From NCBI RefSeq assembly GCF_030272615.1, contig NC_081412.1, positions 345,151,870 to 345,215,869 of the forward strand: 64,000 bases of DNA, in the 5' to 3' direction. Positions 55,301 through 64,000 of this stretch are shown piece by piece; position 1 is the stretch's first letter, and the number at the start of each line of letters is the position of its first letter. The notes under the pieces were generated by a model that had not been told where the DNA came from, ran no database searches, and saw only the letters and a list, made by a program, of their open reading frames with translations. Origin of the DNA: Cryptomeria japonica. Taxonomy: Eukaryota; Streptophyta; Pinopsida; Cupressales; Cupressaceae. Position numbers and translations under genes: made by a program.

Positions 55301-56904
55301 AAATGATCTTATATATCATGTTACAGAGAGAGATGGGTCAAAATTTTGTCATCAATTCATAGTCCTGCTTCTTGGGAATGAGAACAATCATGGTATGATT
55401 CAATTCCTTAACAAATCTCTTATTCTTTCTAAATTCTTTCACAATTGCCCAAATATCTTTGCTCATGAATTCCCAACAAGCATGGAATACTTCAATCGTA
55501 TATCCATCAGGGCCAGGAGCTTTGGAAGGATGTAAAGCAAATGTGGCCACTTTCACCTCCTCCAAGGAAAATGGATCCATAAGCATCTTATTATCTTAAG
55601 GGGTAACCCTTTTCTCTATGTTCTTAGAGATATATGAAATTTAATCTATCCCCAAGGTACCATCATTTCCCAGAACCTTCATGAAGTGATCCAGGGCAGC
55701 CTGTTCTATATCTTTCTCAGAAGAACACCAACTTCCTTCCTCATTTTTGATTGAGGTAATATTATTGAAATTTCTTCTAGCCTTGGCAGCAGAATGAAAA
55801 AATTGGTATTAGAGTCTCCTTCTGCAATTCATAATTCTCAAGATTTATCTCTCCAATATAGTTCTTCTCTTTTCAAAATTTCCAACTATTATATTTTCAA
55901 CCTGCTTTCTAACAAATATTCCCCATCTATCATTCTTGCTAGAATCACCTGTTCATTGATGCTTTCCAGAGCTTCTTCTATTCCTATTTTTTCTGCAAAA
56001 ATATTTTTGAAGGATTCTTTATTCCAAATTTTAATGTTTTGTTTCAAAAATTTCAAATTTTTTTGCAAAACGAAAACTTGGAGAACCTCCAAACTTGTTC
56101 CCTTCATCCCACCATCTTTTAAGATTGCTTTTTAAAATTGGGATGTCTCCACGACATGTTAAGAAACCTAAAGTAGCTCCTCCGAGAGGTCGCGTCTTGA
56201 TCTAAATTCATCAAAATAGGAAGATGATTTGATCCAGCTTGTGGGATAATGGTTGTGGAGATCATATACTTCTCATTAATCCAACAATCACTAACAAAAA
56301 AACTATCCAATCTTTCTAAAATCTTGGCAAAAAACATCCTCCTATTAGTCCAGGTAAACAAACCATTCTTAGGGACCACATCTACCACTTTGATAGAGTT
56401 GTTAAAATCTCTAAAATCTTCCATCACTTTGGAACTTTTCCTCAGACCACCCAATTTATCATCCAAATCTAGGATATCATTAAAATCTCTGGCCACAATA
56501 ACTCTGTCAAGGTTAAGTTTGATAACTTGATCGAAAATCTCCCCCCAAATACATGCCTTCTCCTCTATTTTTATAGGACCATACACATTAATCAGGGGAA
56601 AATCCCCAAGCCCACCCAAACTAGAGACCCTCACAATCATCCAATAAAAGTTGGAAGCAATAGGAGAGATAGAAATAGATGATAGGTTCTAGAGGATACC
56701 AAGCCCCCCTGCTATATGAAAGGCAGCTTGAAACAAACTATGCCATTTAAAATAGTATTTAGAAAAGTCCTGGGCTTTAACTTTAGATAGTTTGGTCTCT
56801 TGAAGCAAAACTATATCAGTTGCCAGCTTATCAATCGCCCGCTTGAACAAGCATCTTTTTTCAGGGGCAAGAAGACTGCTGACATTCCAAGTAATAATCT
56901 TCAT
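52348..56904 (-). pseudogene. LINE ORF2: endonuclease, RT, zf-RVT, RNase H
   Basis: It starts MKIITWNVSSLL at 56904. Endonuclease (56119-56904): LLQETKLS with Glu, VARDFND in place of GDFN, LDSFFVSD, and GSNHLPI where the family's S-D-H is S-N-H. RT (54700-55590): SKAPGPDGYT, LDIAEAYDKVAW with the first Asp, LRQGDPLSPSLFVL, and QFTSDTLLF in place of FADD. The post-RT region (53632-54456) has FIWEGE and KEDGGAGLRKM text; zf-RVT at 53450-53743 (KASDFFWISLHDRV, HLLYNCSFGCRCW). RNase H at about 52900-53170 (LNFDGASKGNLG). Several stops and at least three frameshifts. ORF2 nicks the target and primes reverse transcription there. Confidence 0.88.
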
Positions 56905-58082
56905 CTATTCCCAAGGGAGGGTTTCCCTCCCTTGGATAACTTCAAAAAATCTAGAGCATTGACAATACCTTTTTCCAAGGCCCTGTCCTCCCTGACTTGC
57001 CTCTTGCTCCTACGACCTCTGCCTCCCTTGGAATTCCCTAATAAGACATTAGCAAATTGACTGATGCATCTAGGGTCCACATTACTGAGATCATCTCCTC
57101 CGATTTCCCCTTCTTCCAAAAATAAATCAAATTCATTCTCATATTCTTGAGATAAAGCATCCACTTCCAATTCTGAGATCTTACCTGTGCCTGCCTTTGG
57201 GATATCCGAAGGTGTTGGAACACTGTCCTTGTGAGGACTATGATTCTGGGCAAAAACTGAAGGTCGATCGCCTCTAGAAGAATCTCCATATGTTAGACAT
57301 GGAGGGATTTGGGTGGTTGGAATATCTTTAACTAGCCAGTTCTACTTGGGCCTGCTAACCACCTTGCTTCTCACCCTCCTGACAAACATTTTACAGTCAA
57401 CAGTAAAATGAAACTTACTTCCACATCTCTGGCAAGGGATAATTTCCTTCTCAATTTCTGTATGCTATCTCCATTTGCCTTCTGAGGTTAGAAGATGAAT
57501 GAAAGATGGAATAATTTTAACCATCGCTAACTTTAGCCTGGCATAAGAATAGAGGTCCTCCTCTATAATTTCTTCATCTATTTCTTGTAGCGTGCCCAAC
57601 GAATGCCCAATCTTTTCTAAACTATTGTCTCCCCAATATTCGATTGGCAGATTATATAGTCTAATCCAAATTGGGTTATCATATACCGCCAGAGGAAGAG
57701 GTTCGAAATTAGACTGCCATGGCTGAATATATAATAGATACTCTTTCATGAATCAGTTTTCTTGGTGTAATATTATGTTTCTACCAAAACCATCTACGAA
57801 CACAGTTACAAAAAACCCTCTGGGTAAGAACTTCACCACCAAACCCTGTCCCCAACAGTGAGCAATCCATTCTTTTATGCAGGCTCTCAACTTTTTTGGC
57901 CCCATGAATCTATAGATGATCACATTCTCCTCCCAAAGCACTCTATCTTCCTCCATTTCACTGGATAGATCAATCTCCAATTCATCTTCCTGAACAAAAT
58001 TCCCCACATCATCCTTACCAATCGCAACGACTCCATTAGAGGATAACTATTTATGCGGAGGAGATTTACGAGTTCGCTCCAT
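56901..58082 (-). pseudogene. LINE ORF1: DUF4283-like protein with zinc knuckle
   Basis: One phase of 394 codons from MERTRKSPP at 58082 to TGA at 56901-56903, broken only by stops (about 58047, 57750-57752, 57462-57464 and 57342). The first part has an acidic N-terminus, then a DUF4283-like RNA-binding domain (VLWEENVIIYRFMG, LPRGFFVTVFVDG, IWIRLYNLPIEYW) and a knuckle CQRCGSKFHFTVDC. The C-terminus is acidic, then basic (GGRGRRSKRQ). Its stop overlaps the ORF2 start as ATGA. ORF1 proteins bind the element RNA. Confidence 0.85.
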
Positions 58083-58105
58083 TTTGAAGTGCAAGCACAT
58101 TTGAT

Positions 58106-58120
58106 TATTTCTCCTACATG
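58106..58120. repeat. 15-bp LINE target duplication, right
   Basis: TATTTCTCCTACATG, identical to 35906-35920, just outside the LINE 5' end. The host sequence continues with a (TG)n run. Confidence 0.93.
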
Positions 58121-59259
58121 TGTGTGTGTGTATTTATTTTTAATTTAATGTCACATTCATTAAATATATACATATATTTGTAGATATATTATTTTATGTA
58201 TATGCATATGTGTATAAATGGTTTTACACTTTTAACATAAATATGTGTGCATATAATAGTTTGTTGAAAAGGCGATATGATCTCTATAGTTGTACCCAAT
58301 AATAAAAGAGAGATTTAATGCAAAGCTCAAGTCTAACACAAGGTCTAGCATTAGGGTTTAACAAATAAAACTTACAAAATGTAATTGACCCAACACAAAC
58401 TAATTGTGACACTTACACATGACCATTGCAACTTAAGAGTGTGTAGGTCTCAAGATGGCATTGACACATTTTCCCTATATCCATACTCTCTTGAATGATA
58501 CTCTTCCTATTCTTTTGGTAGGATGAACTCGGCGAACTCCTTCTTGGATATTGTTTGGAAAATCAAACACATTATTAGACCATTATCATAAATAAAGTCA
58601 TATTCCATAATAAAACATTCTTGTTGTAGCATCATAAATTGTATGCCCTTAATTAGGTTGTCAAATTCCATGCTTAGTTAGCACTCACCTTAGTGTGTCC
58701 CATCGCATTATGAATTATAGGACTTATTTAGGCATTTAATTGGCAATTTAGTTAAACCTAAGTCCTCTCTTATCAATTCAGATATCATAAAATTAGACCC
58801 TTGATCCTAGGATTACCCCTTTTTATTATTTAAATTTAATTTAATCCTAATATTAGCCTAATTTCAATCTTCAAAGAAATCCCACATATCTACACATTAT
58901 CGTTTGAACCATTGAGCTAGATTTAGTATTAGAACCTCATTATCTTGCATCCCTATAAAATAATAATAAAAAAGCTTATAGGACCAAGTCGCTGGGGGCT
59001 ACCCGGTTCTGCTATTTTTTCCCCAAATTTTGGGATGATAGTTTGGTAGGCATTCCTGATTGAAATCCTATTTCATGTCAAAATATATCAATTCTAGGTT
59101 GGATTTTCATCATATTCAAACCTAGGATTTCATATATAAGGAAACTCCTTTCCTCATTTGGGGATCTTATCTATCAATTCAAGGGGAGATCCTTATGTAG
59201 TGAAAGTTCTACTTTAGGTGAAATTTAAGACCTACAAATTCATCCATTATTAAGTCTTT
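58121..59259. other. Unassigned AT-rich sequence
   Basis: The continuation of the sequence that received the LINE. It starts with (TG)5 and AT-rich text. I find no coding frame, LTR or tRNA. It could be noncoding DNA of an older element. Confidence 0.5.
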
Positions 59260-60628
59260 TGTTGGCAACAACAAGGAAGGAAAACTGAGAGGGGGGTGAA
59301 TTAGTTTTAACCAGATTAAACTAATTAAGCACAATCTCAACTCTGATCAACTCTAACAAGAATAAAGATAAACACAATAACACAAACACACATAACACCA
59401 AAATTTTGATGTGGAAAACCTGGTTAAGGGAAAAACTACACTGGGAACCTACCCACAATAAGATGATACTCTGCAATAGTATGTGAAAATATTACAATGG
59501 GGAATGCACATGCATTCAGGCACACTGCCTAGAGCTCATTTCTCAAAATACAATAACTTGGAAGGCTCCAACCCTCAAGGAAGGTTCACTACCTTACAAT
59601 AAAATTTGAACTACAATCCGGTTGAGATGAACTGAAAGAATAAAATCTTGTAATGTCTGATAATAGTTTTGGTTAAGTTCATTTGTCTACGCTGCAATGA
59701 TCTTTTCTCAATGCACCACACTAAAAGATAAATTTTCTTATTTGCACATACACCACTCTCTGATAATGCAAAGACAACACCCATACCCAAATTACATGAA
59801 TATAACACCTATTTATACAAATCATCAACCTTGACTACAAGGTTGACTCAACCCTTAACACCTAATTACAAAATTACATCACATGATACATAAATCAACC
59901 ACTGGACCAATATAATTCCATAAACGATATAGCATGGACCCAAATAAACTCCTTGAACATGAAACACCACAAGAAATATTGCCAAGATCAACCACAACAC
60001 CTTACACCACTGAAAATACCACATAACACAAAGAATATCACCAGACCTATAAGATATTCAATAACATGCACAATGAGAAATGCAGACCACCAAAACAAAT
60101 AGGACACTATCAAGAAACACCAACAAGATCATTAAAACCATCTGCAATAGTTGCGCCTACACTACTTAATCAAATCTTCATCAATCAACATGCTAACTCT
60201 TAAGAATAATTAACAACAATAACTCAGACAAGAAAGATAGCTTGTGGAGCACAAAATCATGAACTACCTAAAATTAAGATACACATGAACATCCAAAACA
60301 CTCTCCCAAATCTGCAACTAAAGATATGATCATACCAGAGCTCAATAGATCAATATCCATACCAAAATCCTCATCTCGATACCAACACTGAACATTGAAA
60401 ACTAATCTCCATACTTGAATCCTTAACTCAATCAAGTCACAATATGGCATCATGAAATCAATAAAGAATGAAGTATCTCTAGTTGATTCAACATAGCAAA
60501 TAGATAAACAAACCATATCAACTTAATGAAAACACCAGATCACCAAAACAACTCTCTACAATACCAAAACATAGGAATATGTTGCCATCAATGACAACAA
60601 CATATCCTAGTAGCAACAATATCCAACA
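59260..60628 (-). repeat. 3' LTR of the right-hand copia
   Basis: 1,369 bp. On the - strand TGTTGGATATTG to GTTGCCAACA. TATAAATAGG box at 59808-59818 (- strand). A hairpin-like segment ATGTGGAAAACC...GGGAAAAACTACAC at 59410-59442 corresponds to the CCACG hairpin of the other copia LTRs. The partner LTR is outside the window. Confidence 0.8.
59808..59820 (-). promoter_or_regulatory. TATA box in right-hand copia LTR
   Basis: The - strand reads TTGTATAAATAGG, a good plant TATA box. Confidence 0.55.
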
Positions 60629-60645
60629 ATCCCCCTTTTTGGCAT
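60629..60645 (-). other. Polypurine tract, right-hand copia
   Basis: The - strand reads ATGCCAAAAAGGGGGATTG just before TTGGATATTG (overlapping the LTR's first TG), the same layout as the other copia elements. Confidence 0.8.
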
Positions 60646-61020
60646 TTATGGCAACATATGAATGTGAAAAACAATCAATGCAAATAAATAAATTAACACC
60701 AACAATCTCCCCCAAAGATCATGCACACAAAGTTCCAAAGATAAGGTAGTTTTTCACATGCTTTTCTCCCCCTTTGACAACAATGCCAAAGAAAAATTAC
60801 AAATCATGCTTCTCTCCCACTAAAGAGGATAATCTCTCCCCCTTAGGATAAACTCACAATTGAATACCTGAACCACCTATTGACTACTCTAGCTGAGTAG
60901 CAGCACCAACTCATCAATCTGGATAAGAGGATAAGGCTCTAAAGTCCTCTGGATTGATGCATCTCAATGCATCTAGTTCTCATCAGGAGGGGTAGAGACC
61001 CGTAACTTATCTATCAAATA
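60646..61020 (-). other. Right-hand copia 3' noncoding region
   Basis: No gene. Repeated polypurine motifs on the - strand at 60706-60715, 60766-60776 and 60831-60845 (CAAAGGGGGAGAAA and variants). Confidence 0.6.
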
Positions 61021-61700
61021 GAAAAATGTATCTGCAAGCAAAGGCTTAGTAAAAATATCTGCATCTAGTCCTTTGTAGATACATACTCCAATTTGACTTC
61101 TTCATTACTAACTTTCTCCCTTAAGAAATGATACTTAATTGATATATACTTTGTTTTAGAGTGGAGTACTCGATTCTTTGAAATATTAATAGCACTTGAA
61201 TTTTCATAGTATATAATAGTAGGTTCATCATACACAACTCTAAAATCGTTCAACATTTTCTTCATCCAAACTACTTGAGTATAGTTACTAGCAGCAACAA
61301 TGTATTTAGCTTCAATAGTAGATCGAGGTATAGCATCTTGTTTCTTACTCGCCCATGAAACCAACTTCTTCCCTAAAAAGAAAGCTCCACCAATAGTTCT
61401 CTTCTAGTCATCAACATTACCTGCCCAATCAACATCAGTATAGGCACATAACATGAAATCATCATTCTTCAGATACCATAAACCATAGTCAATTGTTCCC
61501 TTCAAGTATCTAAAAATCCTCTTCACAACAGCAACATGAGTCTCTTTAGGATCAATCTAAAATGTAACACAAAGATAAATAACATTCATAATATCTGGTC
61601 TAGTCTGAGTTAAGTACAACAATCCACCAACCATAGATCTATACAAAGTGTGATTAACTTTCTAAGATTCATCATTCTTAGACAACTTGCATCCAGTCAA
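61021..61700 (-). pseudogene. Right-hand copia RNase H
   Basis: 61065-61364: MVSWASKKQDAIPRSTIEAK, then IIYYENSSAINISKN, where the family's CDN is YEN, and HSKTKYISIKYHFLRE. The upstream part (61365-61700) is broken by stops but has readable phrases of the RT-RNase H link (RLLYLTQTRPDI-like text near 61600). Confidence 0.78.
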
Positions 61701-62560
61701 CATAGGAGTTCCAACAGGTTTAGAATCAGCTAACCCAAAATTCTTCAACAATTCCTTCGCATACTTAGATTGAGAAATGAAAATGCCTTTGTCAGTCTGT
61801 AATATGTAATCCTAAGAAGAATCTCATCTCACCAATCATAGGCATCTCAAATTATTTTTGCATATCATCAACAAACTTCATGCTCAAATCATCATCACCT
61901 CCAAAAATGATATCATCCACAAAGACTTCAACAATCAAAATGTTATCATTATCAACCTTAAAGTATAAATTACTGTCAGCAGTACCTTTAAAAAATCCTA
62001 ATTTCATCAAATACTTGTTTAATCTAGCATACCAGTCTCTAGGGGCTTTCTTAAGTCCATACAATGCTTTCATCAATTTGCATACCATGTCTCCTTCATC
62101 TGATAATGAAAATCCATCTAGGTGCTCAATGTAGACTTCCTCTTTCAAATCACCATTCAAAAAGGCCAACTTGACATCCATCTGATATACCTTGAAATTA
62201 TTGTAAGCATCATATGTAAGAAACAATCTAACAACTTCAATTCTAGCTACTGGAGAAAGGTCTCTTTATAATAAATTCCTTCCATCTTAGAGCATCGTTT
62301 ACATACCAATCTTTCTTTGTTTCTTACCACTTCACCTGCCTCATTTAATTTATTTCAGAACACCCACATAGTGCCAATCACATTCTTGTCTTTAGGTATC
62401 GAAACAAGCTCCCATGTATTGTTCTTCTCAATTTGATTCAACTTTTCTTCCATTGCCTTTATCTAATTCTAATATTTACATGCTTCTGTAACATCTTTAG
62501 GTTCAATAGTTAAAATCAAACATATCTCTTCGGCAACAATCATTCTTCTAATCACCACAC
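61701..62560 (-). pseudogene. Right-hand copia reverse transcriptase
   Basis: 61852-62226 (124 residues): YQMDVKLAFLNGDLKEEVYIE, KALYGLKKAPRDWYARL and VFVDDIIFGGDDD with its Asp pair intact. Upstream and downstream parts are shifted or stopped, including the VPRPK-type segment near 62380. Confidence 0.82.
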
Positions 62561-62773
62561 CTTTATTCTTATCACCAATATTTTTTTTTTTTCTGAATGA
62601 TTCTATCTCACAAACCTCAGTGTGTTTTGATTCTTAGGTTCTTGAACTTCTTCACCGATAACAACAATATCCAGATTAACTGTCTCTACTAGAGCATTCT
62701 ACTTTAAGATCTTAGTTTGCATGGGCTTTGAAATGACATCCTAATCATCAAACTCATATCCACATGCTCTAAT

Positions 62774-63611
62774 CTACTTTCCATGACATTCATCAACCTT
62801 CACATTTGCACTTTCCACTATAATCGGTAATCTCTTATTGTAACACTGGTAGGCCTTGCTCTTAGTAGAATAACCCAAGAATATTCCCTCATCCCTTTTG
62901 ATATAAACATCTTCTTCCAAAAACTTTGAAATATCTAATTGTGGGAACATGACCAAACCATAGCTCATAAGGAGTCTTACTGGAATCACCTTTTTTATGC
63001 ACTCGGTTGAATGTGTAAAAAATAGTGCTAAAGCATTCTCTATAAAAGGTTTGTGCAACATTTCCTTCAATCAACATAGTCCTAGCAGCATCCAAAAAAA
63101 TTTTGTTCTTCATTTCAACAACTTCATTCTGTTGAGGGGTTCTAAGAACATATAATTGTCTTATAATTCCATTCTACTCACAAAATGCATCAAACTCACT
63201 TGATGTGAATTCTCCTCCTTTGTTGGATCTTGAACACTTCAACTTTAACCTCGTCTCAGTCTCCACCTTAGCTTTGAATATCTTGAATTTCTCTAGTGCT
63301 TTTGATTTCTCCCTAAGAAAGGTAACCCACATAATTCTATAGTACTCATCAATCATCAACATGAAATATATGTTACCTTGTATGATTCTCACCCTTGTAG
63401 GACCACATCAGTCAGTATGCACAAGATCCAATAAACTATTAGATGTATACAACTTACTTTTGAATGAAATTCTTGTTTGCTTTCCCAACTGACATTTTTT
63501 ATACACTAGATTAGAAGGCTTCACAATTTTAGGCAAATCTCTAATAACTTGAGTAGAACTTATCCTTATCATGTAGCCAAAATTAACATGACATATTCTT
63601 CTATGCCACAA
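62774..63611 (-). pseudogene. Right-hand copia integrase
   Basis: Pre-integrase: MWHRRICHVNFGYM with both His; NLVYKKCQLGKQ has lost its first Cys (Tyr). Core: MLMIDEYYRIMWV with the first Asp, SNKGGEFTS where SDRGGEF is expected (second catalytic Asp is Asn), and QQNEVVEMKNK with the Glu. C-terminal part: YELWFGHVPTIRYFKVFG. Stops and frameshifts separate the pieces (62774-63070, 62889-63113, 63174-63392, 63408-63611). Confidence 0.82.
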
Positions 63612-63692
63612 CTAATTTTCATCAATCTGAACAATCAAACTTCTTTTCTCACTGGCATTCAAGTGAAAGATATTACCTTTAGTCTTTGTCCC

Positions 63693-64000
63693 TCATGCAA
63701 TCTCTATTCTGGAGGCATTCAAAATCTTATATTTACCATTCTTGAATTTCAAATCATATCCCTTGTCAACCATCTTTCCAACACTTAAAATATTATGCTT
63801 CAGACCTTCAACATATAAGACAACATTAGTATTATGCTTACCATTGAAAAAAATAGAACCTCTACCACAAATCACAAAAGATTTATCATCTTGAAATCTT
63901 ACTATACCACCATCATAGTTCTCCATATTCACAAATTTATTTTTATCTCCTGTCATATGATGTGAGAAACCATTGTCAATAACCCATTCATCTTTCTCTT
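63693..64000 (-). pseudogene. Right-hand copia protease (partial)
   Basis: At the window edge WVIDNGFSHHMTGDKNKF shows the active-site region with D-N-G-F where the family has D-S-G-C. The domain goes on with VRFQDDKSFVICGRGSI and LYVEGLKHNILSVG. The frame runs off the right edge. Confidence 0.78.

Larger units (their letters stand above)
35921..58105 (-). mobile_element. L1-type LINE, split by nested copia elements
   Basis: A non-LTR retrotransposon on the - strand: 5' end at 58105, poly(A) at 35921-35981, 15-bp perfect target duplication outside both ends. Minus the 15,463-bp insert (36885-52347) it is about 6.7 kb, a full-length size for plant L1. Order from the 5' end: ORF1 with a DUF4283-like domain and CCHC knuckle, ORF2 with endonuclease, RT, zf-RVT and RNase H, then a further frame near the 3' end. 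Both catalytic centres checked (endonuclease, RT) are altered. Confidence 0.9.
59260..64000 (-). mobile_element. Ty1/copia element, 3' part, runs off the window
   Basis: On the - strand: LTR at 59260-60628, polypurine tract, then RNase H, RT, integrase and protease reading toward the right edge. The Gag and 5' LTR lie beyond 64000. It is more decayed than the inner copia at 42069; several catalytic residues are changed. Confidence 0.88.

Noticed and set aside
55063-56530. Several + strand open frames of 60-113 codons across the LINE
   Set aside because: They are antisense shadows of ORF2, whose domains are clear on the - strand.
1-64000. Host genes or tRNA genes
   Set aside because: I looked for conserved plant proteins, intron-exon patterns and tRNA arms with TTCRA motifs and found none that hold. 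Met-tRNA-like strings are primer binding sites next to LTR ends.

Overview
The window looks like intergenic DNA from a plant with a large, repeat-packed genome. It is AT-rich, I recognise no host gene, and almost every base belongs to a retroelement. The families seen (Ty1/copia elements with a Met-tRNA primer site, a Tat-type Ty3/gypsy element with a second RNase H, and a plant L1-type LINE with a DUF4283-like ORF1) are plant families. A gymnosperm is my guess from the repeat density and the style of the elements; the sequence does not prove it.

Layout. (1) 1-25.9 kb: an old unclassified element (family X, copy A, + strand) is split by a large Tat-lineage Ty3/gypsy element on the - strand (3343 to about 24835). 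That element is itself split at 7883-15531 by a non-autonomous LTR element on the + strand. The inner element has 1.1 kb LTRs and a 5-bp target duplication. It carries a coiled-coil protein with four zinc knuckles and a second frame of about 1,090 codons, and it has no protease, integrase or reverse transcriptase. (2) 25.9-30.7 kb: a second partial copy of family X (copy B), split by a 1.49 kb solo LTR at 26233-27721. (3) 30.7-35.9 kb: remains of two further LTR elements, one on each strand; the LTR of the second carries an unusual row of G-box-like palindromes. (4) 35.9-58.1 kb: an L1-type LINE on the - strand with a poly(A) tail and a perfect 15-bp target duplication. It is split by a copia element (36885-52347), which is split in turn by a younger copia element (42069-49677). 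(5) 58.1-59.3 kb: unassigned sequence. (6) 59260-64000: the 3' part of another copia element on the - strand, running off the window.

All coding regions are decayed, but to different degrees. The youngest copia insert keeps every catalytic residue I checked and is broken only by stop codons and one frameshift. The LINE, the Tat element and the right-hand copia have lost catalytic residues. The nesting gives a relative timeline: family X, then Tat, then the non-autonomous element; and LINE, then outer copia, then inner copia.

The best candidate for something undescribed is the element at 7883-15531. Its LTR ends, primer site, polypurine tract and LTR hairpin match those of the copia elements in the same window, yet its two proteins are not copia Gag-Pol. 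It may depend on copia enzymes for mobility. Family X is a second poorly known protein-coding element, supported by two diverged copies.
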